40,133 nt of DNA from Russula earlei (GCA_025769875.1 JAGFNK010000471.1:1-40133); one strand, 5' to 3'. Numbered from the stretch's first letter, positions 1-11,288 are shown. Program-made: numbers and translations. The notes: generated by a model from the sequence alone, not told the origin.

Positions 1-1182
1 GGGTCTATTGGCCACAACCTGTTTAGCATAAAACACTTTGACCGCTGCAGGGATCCTTACTCTTTACACCTAGGAACTGGCCCATTTCTTGAACACACCT
101 CTACTATTGACTTGTCTTCGTGCTTGAGAACTGACATGGCTCGTTACTGTGACACAACCAGACACCACACTGGAGGAGGGTGTCTTGCTGTGCTTCAGTG
201 AGGTTGTAAATGAGGAATGAAGTGGGGGTTCATTGAGCATCCTTGCTGGGGGTGGGGCTGGATATGCCAATGTTGTTGGCTTCCATGATTTTGGTTGCAG
301 CAGTGAAGATTTTGCTCTTAATCATGTGGTGGGCATTGATGTTTTGGGCCTCATTATCAAAGGGGATGGCAAGGAGCTTCCCACCAGGGCATTGAACCCA
401 GTCTACTGCATGCTGTACATCAATATTGTCAAGGGTGGCCACAGGGTGCACTTCATGGACAGTGGGAAAGGTATCATAAGTGGTGTATTTATCAATCGGG
501 TCTCGTTGAGAGTCCCAGTTGGTGGTTTTAGTATGTGTGCATTTGGTGATGGCCTCTAGGCGGTTTTGCATTTTGGTGATTGTGTCTGACTCTGAGGTCT
601 GGGATGGGGAGGTATGGGAGTCGCCGTTGGCAGTGGGGCTCATAGGGGGAATCATGCGAGGGCGTTTGGGAGTGCGGGTCCTCCTCACGCGGGAAAGGGG
701 AGGTGGGGTTTGTGTCTTTCATGACAATGTCTATGGTAGATGAGGCGTCGCGTGTGAGCAGCTGAGATGGGTTAGATGTTTGTGGGGAGGGAGAGGAGGG
801 TGGCGACAGTGAAAAACCCCTCAAGGTGGCATTGGGGGGTACCGAGGGAGGAGTGAAGCTATGGTCAGTAGCAGAGTACAGGACAATCAGGGTGGAGGGG
901 AGGGATGAAAACTCCCGGGTGGCTTCAACTGGTATGGAGATGGACGTGACCTTCAGGGGAGTTATGCCTGGTGGCAGGGTGAGTTCGTTGGGCGAGCTGG
1001 TCAGACCGTCTAGATAGGGTGTCAGTTGGGGTGGATCGAGAGTAGAGTTTCGGTATGCATACTCTGGGTTTACATTTGTTTTTTCTGGCATCAGGGGAGG
1101 AGGCTGCCGGGCCAGTGTTGAGTGCCACCCTTGCGGCCATCGTAGTCTTAGTGGATTGTTCTTTAGCAGAGGAGGGGGACAT
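1..1182 (-). pseudogene. Decayed TE-type ORF, proline/serine/threonine-rich, cut by left window edge
   Basis: A minus-strand reading frame starts at ATG 1182 and runs to about position 100, but it needs frame changes. One shift falls at a six-T run at 1079-1084 and another between about 640 and 690. The predicted protein has a low-complexity N-terminal half rich in P, S and T. A more ordered C-terminal part contains PGGKLLAIPFDNEA and, after an in-frame TGA near 232, TPTSFLIYNLTE. This layout resembles hypothetical proteins that recur in Agaricomycete genomes in repeat-rich regions. I think it is a retroelement ORF1 or gag-like protein, but I see no reverse transcriptase, because the element leaves the window. 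Function is not assigned. The TGA could be a decayed CGA arginine codon. Confidence 0.45.
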
Positions 1183-1727
1183 TGAAGTGTGTATGTGTGG
1201 TTGACATGGTTTGGTGAGTGGGTGGGTGGGTTATATTTGGTTTTGACGAAGTATTATGTTTGGGGATTGATGAAAGGCAGGTTAGTGATGTTTTGATTGG
1301 TCGGCATGGGTTGCCTCATGGTGGTAGTGGCATGTTCATGTAAAGGCGGTTAGGAGGGGGGGTTGGTTGGGTGGAGTTTGTACAGTGGTCATAATATGAG
1401 GTTGGTGGTTGTATTAGAGTAGTGGTGGGATGTTTAGTCGGGGTGCGAGAGGAGAGTGCTTAAGTGGGGGGGTTTTAGTTCACTCTAAAGTTGTAGGGTG
1501 GACGCGTTATATTTTAGTTATATACAGGGGCATACAGATGTATCTTCTAATTTTGGTGAGGTGGGTATAGTCGTTTTTGGTTGGGTTGGTTATGATGTTT
1601 GTTGTGTGGCTCGGTCAGGGGGTGAGCCTCGTGTAATGTTGGGGGGTAGTGTTGTTGGTAGTTTTCTACTGTGGCGGTGACTGGCCATTTGCAAATAGGA
1701 GCGTTTATATTTTATTACTATAGCTAC
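1183..1727. other. Gene-less T/G-rich stretch
   Basis: The plus strand is strongly rich in G and T (many GGTGG, GGGTTG words). No frame looks coding. It probably belongs to the 5' side of the decayed minus-strand element or is old spacer. I see no promoter or repeat that I can defend. Confidence 0.4.
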
Positions 1728-1729
1728 TA

Positions 1730-1752
1730 TCACGTGTTGTGGGTTGCAAAAT
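1730..1752 (+). repeat. Left terminal inverted repeat of family A
   Basis: Begins TCACGTGTTGTGGG and pairs with 4853-4875. The first eight bases are identical in the two ends and contain the palindrome CACGTG. Confidence 0.75.
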
Positions 1753-2199
1753 ACCAGAGAGTTTCAAAATGCATTTTATAAGAGATCGCCACCACAAATT
1801 AGCTGATCCTTGCTTGGATATATCACCAATATACTACCAAATTATGGATCACAAAAGAAATAAAGAAATATCATTGTGCTTGCTTTTCGATCTTGCTGAT
1901 ATTACAGGGGAAGACTCAAAATTTGATTACAACAGCTCTGGATATAAGTATTTCTCAACACAACATTGTAAAATATCATCTGTGCATATCATAAAAGCCT
2001 TGTGTAAAATTATAGAGAATTCAGAGGAGCAGGAGGGGAGATACAGACAAAATGGTGAAACTGTGTGACAGTGCGTACTCCGATGCCCATCGGGTTTCAA
2101 AGTCCGCCACGCTCAGCTATGTGTCATGTCCGAGTCGCATTTTCAAGTTACAGTCCTTGGCTCTACAGTACTGTAAAGCCCTCCCGTGGCACAGGGAGC

Positions 2200-4524
2200 A
2201 TGTCTCCTATTATCCATGACATTGAAAAACTCATTCAAGAGGCATGCACCCAGCTTCGTGCCCAGGTCAAACCCAACATCTCAGGTGTCATTCGTGAAAT
2301 CAAGACTCGCACTGGTGTTGCTCTTTCTTACCACTCTGTTCGCAACCATTTTCATGGCAAACATGTTCCCCCTAAACAGGCTCACATCAGCCAGCAGCTT
2401 CTCTCCCCTGAGGCAGAGAAAGTACTTGTTGATTGGATTACTTTCCTGTCAGACACTGGCCACCCCCTCAGCAAGCGGACAATCCAGAAGAAGGCTGAGG
2501 TCCTCTGTGGGAAGAAGCCAAGCAAAACCTGGACTGTTTATTTTCTTCGACGTCACCCAGAGATCACACTCAGGAAGCCATCAGGTTTCGATCCAAAACG
2601 TGCCCAGGCCTTCAATAAACCAACTGTGCACAAACACTTTGACCTTCTCCTGGAGATCATTCATAAGTATGAAATTCCAATTGAAACTGTATACAACATG
2701 GATGAGAAGGGCTGTCAGAGAGGAGGTGGGCGTAAAAACTCAAACCAGAAGTACTTTGTACACCGGTCACGTCGGCCTAAATATAGAGCGCGTAGTGGGA
2801 ATCTTGAGCTCATTACAATCATTGAGTGTGTTTGTGCAGATGGTAACTACCTGCTTCCAGGGTTTGTCTTTTCAGGGAAAGAATTCACACAAGAATGGTT
2901 TGAGGTTGACCCTGGCATTGGGTGAGTTGAATCGTCCGTTGTCTTTGAGGAAGCTAATTAAGTCATATCAAGCATTTCTATGTCCGAAAATGGCTGGATG
3001 GATGACTTTCTCTGTAAAGAGTGGTTCAAAAACTCATTTATTCCTCAGGCAACTGCGCGAAACACTTCCAGCAAACCTATCCTTCTTATCTATGATGGCC
3101 ATGGTTCACACGAGAAGCTTGAGCTCATCAACCTTGCCCGAGAGCACAACATCATCCTCTTCTGTCTCCTGCCCCACATGACTCATAAACTCCAGCCCCT
3201 TGATGTTGGAGTTTTTGGTCCATTCCAACATGCCTGGTCCGAGCGATGTGACGAGGTTGTTGAGGATACTGGTGAAGAGATGCTCCGTGAAGACTTTGTC
3301 AAGGAGTACATGGATGTCCACAGCAAAACGTTCAAGCCAACAACAATCATTACTGCGTTTCGGAAAAGTGGCTGCTGGCCAGTTAATTGTGATGTCTTCA
3401 CTGATGAAGACTATGCACCTAGCATCCCAACATCCACATCTTCACGCCATGTACCAAGGAGTTTCCCTCTCGGAATCCAGAATCTTGATGATGAATCTGA
3501 TGATGATTACCCTGCCTATCCAATGGGAAATCCTGACAAAGACAACAAGTCGTCTTCGGATGACTCAGATGATGCCATCAACAATGATGAGAACCAGCAA
3601 ACTGACAATGTGACTCTTCCAGCTGTCCCACACTCACATCATGCTCCTCTCGCACCACCTATTGTGCTGAACTCTACCGCGCTCACTGTTCGTGCACCCT
3701 CAGTCCTCCTGGAGCCTGCCCCACCAAGCATGGCCTACACATCGACAGCCCGGCAAACACGGAGAGTCACTGGTCGACCTGCCGTGTCCCCAGTCCAAGC
3801 TCAACTCAATACACTTTCACAAGCATACAGCAACCTCTCACACCAAATTATGGAACTCCATTCAGAAAATTCGATGCTCAAAGCCCACTGCACTATTGCA
3901 GGAACTGAGATCCAGGATCTCAAACGGCGACTCAATACCAAAGAGAATAGGCCTCAAAAGCGGCACAAACTCAATGTCAACGCAAGGTGGCTCAACTCCG
4001 ATGAAGGCTTGAGGCTCGCAGAAGAACAGGAGGCATTGCGGGTGGCTGAAGAGCAGAGGAAGCGCAAAGTGAGAGAGCAGCGAGTGGCAAAGGAGGCAGA
4101 AAGGGATGAACGACGACGGCAGAGGGATCTGAACGCACCATTCACAGGCACACTAACCTCAAAAACAAAGGCCGACCTTCAAGACATTGTGCAGGTCTTG
4201 GGACTCACCACAGATGGCCAGAAGAAGGATATTTTGGCACGGATAACTGATCATTTCGATGCCAACCCCATCTTGCGTGATGATTCACACTTTGAAGGCA
4301 TATTCAACCGGACAAGGAGATGGCCTACTGTGCAAACTAAAGAGGAGACCTCAAACACGAGAGCCACCTCTGCTGGACCCTCATCTGTACCGTTGTCCCT
4401 CCCTCCTCCACCGACCCCACTCTCTTCAAACATTGTAAATATTTTCCCTTGGCATCTGATGCACCCACCACTACCATACCACCATCCTACCGGCTCTTAT
4501 TCTCACCATAATATGCAGAACTGA
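2200..4524 (+). CDS. Pogo-like DDE transposase (family A), one intron
   Basis: Transposase that would cut and paste the element by binding its terminal repeats in the nucleus. The chosen start is ATG 2200, where similarity to pogo-type N-termini begins; the frame is open further upstream. Joining 2200-2921 to 2973-4524 across a 51-nt GT-AG intron (branch-like CTAAT) gives 757 residues without a stop. In order: a Psq-type helix-turn-helix (about 1-60), a CENP-B/Tc5-type helix-turn-helix (about 70-140), and a DDE domain with D168 (NMDEKG), D282 (YDGHGSH) and D318 (LQPLDVG), so 35 residues lie between the last two acids. Then come an acidic serine-rich stretch, a Glu/Arg-rich coiled coil (about 530-625), a SAP-like helix pair (about 633-672) and a proline-rich tail. 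All catalytic acids are present, so the protein looks intact. Family C has the same architecture but is decayed. Confidence 0.85.
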
Positions 4525-4852
4525 TTCTCATTAAATTGCTTCCTGATGCTTATACATAATGTACATAGTTCATCTATACTAACTGGATCTCGTTGTGTTT
4601 GAACGCGGCAACAGACACTGCTGTAGTGGAGATGCAACCAGTTGTATGAGTCAGCGTGACAATCCATGACGAAAGTTTTGAAACTCCCAATTTTTTGGAC
4701 TTGCACAATCGGCTTCCTTCCAACACAACCACCCATCCATCTTATACTAAAGTGATGCTTCAGGGGGCTAGTTCATATATTATCACATCGATTCCAAAAG
4801 ATCGATCATAAAAATATGTTGTTGATCCATTTCTATTTGTGATTTAGTAAAA

Positions 4853-4875
4853 GTTTTGAAACTCCCCACACGTGA
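4853..4875 (-). repeat. Right terminal inverted repeat of family A
   Basis: Read on the minus strand it begins TCACGTGTGGGGAG. TA follows at 4876-4877. Confidence 0.75.
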
Positions 4876-4877
4876 TA

Positions 4878-5064
4878 GTAGTGTTTATGGGGGACGTTGG
4901 TGACCGTGGCCCAGATGGGTGGTTCTGACTTTGCAGAGCTCACTCTCATCTTTATTGCCCAGCCTTGCCCTGGCTTTGCCGTGGAAAAATCTGGACCTGG
5001 TGGTGGTCGCGGTTCAAGGAGCCCCCAGGTTTGAGGGCTTGTATCATTGCCTTTCACAGCACTA
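4878..5064. other. Short spacer without a recognisable feature
   Basis: It lies between the right TA flank of family A and the CTA flank of the foldback. No coding frame or repeat is seen. Confidence 0.4.
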
Positions 5065-5470
5065 CACGACGGGCAGGAAGGGATAAGTCAAGTCTGCTTA
5101 TAGTCAACTCAGTGGACAATAAAAGTAAAATATTTCAAGTGCTGAGTAGGCTCTGTTGTGGCCACAAATTATATTACATAAGTAATGACCTTAGTTGAGC
5201 ACGAAAAATGTGACAAAAAAGGTTAAATATGGAGAGTCTACGGATTCTGGCACAACATTTACCCTAGCCTGGCTAAAAGTTGTGCCTGAATGAGTAGACT
5301 CTCCATATTTAACCTTTTTTGTCACATTTTTTGTGCTCAACTAAGGTCATTACTTATGTAATATAATTTGTGGCCACAACAGAGCCTACTCAGCACTTGA
5401 AATATTTTACTTTTATTATCCACTGAGTTGACTATAAGCAGAGTCAACTTATCCCTTCCTGCCCGTCGTG
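5065..5470. repeat. 406-bp foldback (MITE-like inverted repeat)
   Basis: Bases 5065-5256 are repeated in reverse complement at 5279-5470 with only scattered mismatches, leaving a 22-nt loop at 5257-5278. The outer ends read CACGACGGGCAGGAAGGG on each strand. CTA flanks both sides (5062-5064 and 5471-5473), which looks like a 3-bp target duplication, although TA cannot be ruled out. There is no coding capacity. One arm difference, CACGAAAA versus CACAAAAA, is a CpG-type transition. It lies just upstream of the helicase gene, so a transcript through it would fold into a long double-stranded RNA. Confidence 0.85.
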
Positions 5471-5508
5471 CTAGAACGTGAACGTAAATGATTTTATTTC
5501 TTTACGCG

Positions 5509-5514
5509 ACGCGT
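5509..5514 (+). promoter_or_regulatory. MCB-like box (ACGCGT) upstream of the helicase gene
   Basis: The sequence ACGCGACGCGT spans 5504-5514 and holds one perfect MluI cell-cycle box plus an overlapping near match, about 195 bp before the ATG. In yeasts this box is bound by MBF and drives G1/S expression of replication and repair genes, which would suit this gene. The function here is inferred from the motif and position only. Confidence 0.35.
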
Positions 5515-5707
5515 CTCTGGCTCCGCCTACTCCAAGTCACCGTCTCATTGACATTGACTGAACTTTTGTTGACCTATCTGTACTCAAATATTCTCTCAGG
5601 GTTCGGTTTGTCTCTGAAACGACCTCGACAGATCAACTACCGGCCAGTCGGTCACTCCTGCCCTGACACTATATCATCTGTGTCTTTCATAATACTTCAA
5701 AGGCACA

Positions 5708-8700
5708 ATGTACGGAAAGAGGTCCTTTCCTTTTCGCGGGGCTGTACAGTCAGCGACTCATCACATCGAGGTAATTCTCTGGAATCTTTCCCCTATCTCT
5801 GCATTCACGTCTGTTCACCCTGTACCAAAGTACAGCAAAAGCTCCAGGGCGAAATGTCGCGGCAACCTTTGCGGTGGTTCTCTTATCGGCCAGGGTGAGC
5901 TCCGCTATGGCCGTACCGTCACAAATGACTACGGCGAGATTGTACAGTAGGAGGCATTGGTCAGTTCGACTATTTCTGAGGCTACGGTCATGCTCACCCT
6001 AGTTGGCGCGCAACAGGGGCTGCGTGACGCCTCAAATTTTGCAAAGGATCTCATCATATGGTATCCATCGTGTAGCAACGTTCTCAAGCTTGCGCGCGGA
6101 AGATCAAGAGCGCGTGCGTCTGGCATTGAAGAACGGTCGCGTAGAACCCATGGACCTTACCGGATCTCCATCGTTGTCGCAGCCAATGTCGCAGCCTTCA
6201 ACAAGTTCTCATCTGCCAGTCACTCAGGAATCTGTAGCTGGGCCGAGCTCGAAGAAGCGCAAGGCGGACTACGCGGAAGCACCCTCGCAGATCCAAAATG
6301 TAGCGGCGCCCTCTCCGACACAAGCTGCTGCTCGCCATGCGGCGATAGGAGGCGCCGCTTGGGAGGAGGGAGTCGAGGCTGAGGAAGTCTTAGATGATCC
6401 AAATCGATGAACTGTATTGCAGTTTGTCGTCGAACGTTGTAGGCGTACAATACTACAAAGGTGCGTCTCACTATCTACTGTACACAGAGCTCTTCGTAGA
6501 AGATTTTGCATGGCAGGTCTAGTTGATGCTGGAGAGCAGGTTCGCCTCATTAGGGAACCGAACAACAGATATGACCGGTAAGTCGCGAGCCACAGTTCCT
6601 GATCGGATATATGGGTCTCACATCGGGTGTTTAGAAATGCTATTGCGGTGCAGAATATTGGTCGTACCCAAGTTGGCCACATACCTCGGCAGACAGCGGC
6701 CAGTCTTTCTCCTGTAATTGATGCTGGCCTGATCACCGTGGAAGGCACCATGAACGAAGGAAACTGTAGGTTTTTCGTGTCATTTGATTCCATTCCTTGC
6801 GTGATGTGTGTTGCAGTACGCAGCTTCAATTATTCCTTGTCTGTGTAAGTCCAAAGCAAGTGTATGCAATGCACAACTTGACAAATTTCAGAACACTGAA
6901 GATATATGGAGCTGCCAACAAGCGCAATCAAATTGAGCCAATGCTTCGTTGGGCCATGTCTGCTCAACAGAACTCTGCACCACGTCCTTCGAGGTCGAGC
7001 GTGCGCTCATACGAAGCGGCCTCGTCATACGTATCTGGAACCTCTGATCTCTCCGGCAACAATTCACGATCTTTGGGATATGGTACACAAATGCCTCCTC
7101 TGACTGCAGAAGCTCTCAGGATGCAACAAGAGGAATTCGCTCGTGCGGCAGAACTCAAGCAGATGCTCGCCAACCTCGAAAAAGTTGACGACGAAGGCCG
7201 TCGTAACTCGCTCCTCGATACCCTGTGCTCGACCGAAGATGTATTGAACTTGCCAGAACACCCCAACCCGCCGGGTATTGCGACCGGCGAGCTTCGTGTC
7301 GACTTATTGAGACATCAAGTATGCGATGTGATATCTCCCTCGTACAAGGGCTCACCACTACTTAATTTGCCCGGGCCTTGATAGAAGCAAGCGTTACAGT
7401 GGGCGATCGAGCACGAAAACCCCAAACTCCCTACCAAAGAAGAGGATAAGCCTGTACAGTTCTGGCAGTACCGAACGACAGGCACCAAGGTGCGTGCGAT
7501 CCCTGATCATATTGAAATGCTTATTGGCGGTCCTGCAGGCATATTATTACAATGGTACTCTTCATCGTGGTTGGCGATAGTTGCGATATGACTCATGTCT
7601 CGCTCTAGTTGTCACAAAGACACCCCAAGAGACACCTCCTGTGCTCGGGCGGGGCGCTTTATGTGGCGATAGCATGGGCTTGGTACAGGTTTACCTGATG
7701 TTATAGCGCCTCGGGGTCTCATGTTATGACTCATAGGGTAAAACTCTGACGATGATATCCCTCATCTTAGCGACAAAGGATGAAGTTTCGCCAGAGTACA
7801 GCAAGAGCACGCTCATAGGTACGTGTATATAGTGACGGTCTAAGTTATGCCTGAAATCATTTTTAGTTGTCCCACTTTCCGTGCTCTCCAACTGGGAAAA
7901 GCAGATCCAAGAGCACTGCGAGCCAGACTCTTTGAGTTACGTCACCTACTACGGTGCAACTCGTGAGATGTCTGCGAAGGAACTGCAGAAGTATGATGTT
8001 GTTGTGACTACGTACCAAACTGTTGTTGGCGGGCATAATGGCTCTGACGAGATAGCTGGCAAGAAACGGAAAATACAAACGGGTAGCTTGTTTGCGGTCC
8101 CATGGAAGGTGCTCTCTGCTCGCGTAGCTCATCAGTATGGATGTTGACCTGATCCTAGCGTATTGTTCTGGACGAGGGCCACAATATAAGGAACCCCAGG
8201 ACGAAGATGGCACAATGCGTGTGCGCGCTTAACGCCCAGAGACGTTGGGTTTTGACGGGAACACCAATTGTGGGCTTTATTGTGTCCTCGACTTGATATG
8301 AGCTAATCTCGTTCGTATAGATAAACTCGCCACAGGTGAACATTCACAAAAATCATCTCGATCCTATACTCAATGAGCTATCAGGACTTGGGGTCTATCC
8401 TCACCTTCCTCAGAGTCTGTAACCCTCTCGATAATCCTGACTTCCAGACTCGGTTGCTCCTCCGTCCACTGAAGCATGGTGATCCATCAGGCGCGGAATT
8501 ACTTCGCGTGGGTGTCTCAGAAGAAAATATATATATTTGTATGGCTGACAGTTTTCTAGGCTATCATGTCTCAGATTTGCATCCGACGAACAAAGGAGGT
8601 GAGTAGAACATCGAGAATATTTTGCGGTGTCTGTTGACTGTGCATAGATGCAAGATAGCAACGGCTGTTACCTCGTCCCATTGCCAGGGGTGAGTCACAG

Positions 8701-10741
8701 CCCAATCTTCAGAGGCAAATTCGATGATCCTAATCACTCCCCTAGGTGGAAATGACAGTTGTTCCCGTTGCTTTGGATCAAGAAGCGAGGGTACGGACTT
8801 CCACCGAACCTTCACACTTCACCTAATTGTTCGCACCAGGAATTATATGATACTGTTGAACAATTGTCCAAGGAACGTATCGAAGGCTTCTTGAAGGAAT
8901 CTAGTAGCCCAGCCTCTCTAGCCGTATGCGGATGTCCTTGCCTTATTTTTCACCCATTCACGCTCCATTAGTTCTCTACCAACGCGCTGAGCATGCTTAC
9001 CCGACTGCGCCAGTTGGTACTCCATCCTGGCCTCATTCCAAGCGACTACATCGATCAACTACGCAGTATGGACGATGACAGAGATGATTGCAGGATACAG
9101 ATCACGCCAGAGGAGAAGGCGCGCCTGCAAAGTCTCCTTTTACAAGCTATCGAAGACAATGAGGAATGCCCCGTTTGTTTCGGCGTGCTGGATGACGCCC
9201 GGATCACTTCATGTTCGCACAGGTTCTGCTTAGCTTGGTATGTTCAGTTTATTACTCTGGACTAGCAAGCTCAATCATGTTAGCATCATGGAAGCCATCG
9301 CCCGTGATCCGAGGTGCCCCATGGATCGTCGCTCTCTTCGCGTCGGAGACCTCATAGAACATCCCCCGCCTACCGAATTGACACAAGCACCCATCCAGGA
9401 CGTCGAGGTGGATGAATCGACAGACCTACGTACTGGGTCCTCGGCTAAGATAGACCAACTCTTACATCTGTTGCGACTGACACCGGAGAATGAAAAGTCA
9501 CTGGTGTTCTCTCAGTTTACAACTTTTCTAGATAAAGTGCGTTCATCGACTGGTCTGGATTGCTCTCACTAAAGGCGTCATCGTAAAAGATCGCAAAGGT
9601 CCTCGATAAGGAAGGGTTGGTATATCTCCGTTGCCTAATTTTTCTTCATTCACAAGCAACCGCCACAGGGTCCCATATGTCCGATTTGATGGCAGGATGT
9701 CTGCAAAGCGACGGCAAGAGACGCTAGAGACATTCTGCGTTCCAATCGAACGTGACAGCCCAAACGTCCATTCAACCCTAGCTGATCCGATACCTGGAGT
9801 GCAACAGACGGGACGAAGCGGGAGGTCCTCACGCCGAGCTGGAGCGAACGATGGAAAATCCCGACAAGTAGATTCCGTATCGATGAACAGTGACGATGAC
9901 GATGGTTTCGTACCCCAAATGGACATGGACAACGACGACATTGACGATGGCAGTCGCACGCGGAGTAAGAGGGGCAAGGCAAAAGCAAAGGGCAAAAGCA
10001 AGGCGGTAACCCGGTCGCACCTTGCCCCTTTGGGGGGAAATGCGTCGCCTATCCTCAACGGCATAAACCCTAAGGTCATGCTTATTTCGTTGAAGGCTGG
10101 CGCGCTTGGACTTAATTTGACAGTTGCAAATAATATCTATCTGTAAGTGCATCCAAGAGTCATTTCAAGGCCATGCTAACTCAGAATAAACAGAATGGAC
10201 CCGTGAGCTAATAAACAATGACATATTGAGACTTTGGTTGATCTTACTTTCTAGCTGGTGGCAAGAGGGCATCGAGAGTCAAGCTATTGATAGGTGCAAC
10301 AGGTAAGAATGCTACAAGATTAGTTTACGGATGCTGAGAGAGTTGCCTTTGAAGGATTGGTCAGAAAAGAACCGTTCACGTCTATCAGCTCATTGCCGAG
10401 AATACAGTAGAAGCAAAGGTATGCGTGCGTATTGCTCTCGTAGATCACGATAGTGACGGGCCATCGCCAGGTTCTCGATATACAGGACAGAAAAAAGAAG
10501 TTGATTCAAGAGGTAACTTCTATCGATCGTGACATTCCGAGCGTGCGACGGCTGAGCTATACTCCACAGGCATTCTCAGGCATGACAAGCAAGGAAACAC
10601 CGCGCCAAAAGAAAGAGGCAAGGTTGCAAGGTCTGGGCATCTTCGTCTAATAATATCGTTCGAGATTGAGGCATCACTGACCCATAATTCTTAGAACTTG
10701 TCGAACTCTTCGGCATACGAAGCCAGTGCTGCTCAATTTAA
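5708..10741 (+). CDS. HLTF/Rad5-like SNF2 ATPase with PARP-type zinc finger, HIRAN and RING
   Basis: Nuclear DNA translocase and probable ubiquitin ligase of post-replication repair: Rad5/HLTF proteins remodel stalled forks and polyubiquitylate PCNA. I infer 29 exons: 5708-5770, 5831-5959, 6017-6460, 6517-6577, 6635-6765, 6817-6844, 6892-7318, 7385-7489, 7539-7554, 7609-7682, 7737-7818, 7867-8108, 8159-8269, 8321-8335, 8385-8507, 8560-8598, 8648-8689, 8746-8790, 8840-8923, 8972-9237, 9284-9536, 9599-9615, 9669-10142, 10194-10202, 10255-10302, 10355-10418, 10471-10512, 10570-10630, 10695-10741. All junctions are GT-AG and keep frame, giving about 1179 residues. Domains: PARP-type finger (SKSSRAKC to HWGCVTP), HIRAN (GVQYYKG, VGHIPR), Walker A MGLGKT, DEGH box, RING (CPVC, CSHRFC, CPMD), helicase C ([17 protein letters not shown]). 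Two single extra A bases, near 5949 and 6395, must be skipped to keep frame: either assembly errors or early pseudogene damage. Confidence 0.85.
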
Positions 10742-11288
10742 CATAACATGATCGTCTACGACGATACGATCCTCTACTACCTTCATGTCTGCGGTCTCAG
10801 TTCTCATCCAAAATACTTTAGTGTACATATGAATGAACGTCCATATCACAACACTATCATTGCTCGCTTCCCGAACCGATATACTCTACATGGCCGGGAT
10901 CTTTATTTGGACAAAATGAGTTCGTTATAGATGATAGTGCCATAGTAGTACTCTGCTAAGTAAACGACCGATCTGTAAATATTGAATTATGACCAGGCTT
11001 GCGTTCCACGACGAGATTAACCGTATGCGCGCACCGTAGTGGTCTTTTTTGAGGAAGGTCTCCCGTACAAGTGCCAAGTGGATGCCTGCCATTGCCTGGG
11101 CCCCATAGAAAACATGGTGACCATCGTTACAATAATCCCAAATTCATTTGGCACAGCTTTAAGGGCCATGGATCCCACTCCAAACCGCTCGTCTAATATA
11201 AATTAAATTCAACAGTCTATCATGCGTAGTGAGCGGCTACCGACGTCTACCGCTGCACTGGCACGCGCTCTCTTTTTCTCCACGCCGG
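10742..11288. other. Intergenic stretch after the helicase gene
   Basis: It follows the helicase stop codon. No frame longer than about 60 codons looks coding, and I see no repeat shared with the rest of the window. It should contain the helicase 3' untranslated region and poly(A) site. Confidence 0.4.

Larger units (their letters stand above)
1730..4875 (+). mobile_element. Intact pogo-like DNA transposon, family A
   Basis: The 3146-bp element is bounded by inverted ends that begin TCACGTGT (1730 rightwards and 4875 leftwards), matching at 18 of the first 22 positions. It is flanked on each side by TA (1728-1729 and 4876-4877), the target duplication of Tc1/mariner/pogo elements. It carries one transposase gene with no visible break. 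A shortened relative, A', lies at 26586-28017 with the same ends and TA flanks, which confirms the boundaries. Being whole, this copy may be, or recently have been, autonomous. Confidence 0.85.

Noticed and set aside
5957..6410. Alternative long frames over the start of the helicase gene
   Set aside because: Only the frame holding GCVTP and SSKKRKAD continues into the HIRAN domain. The others are shadows.
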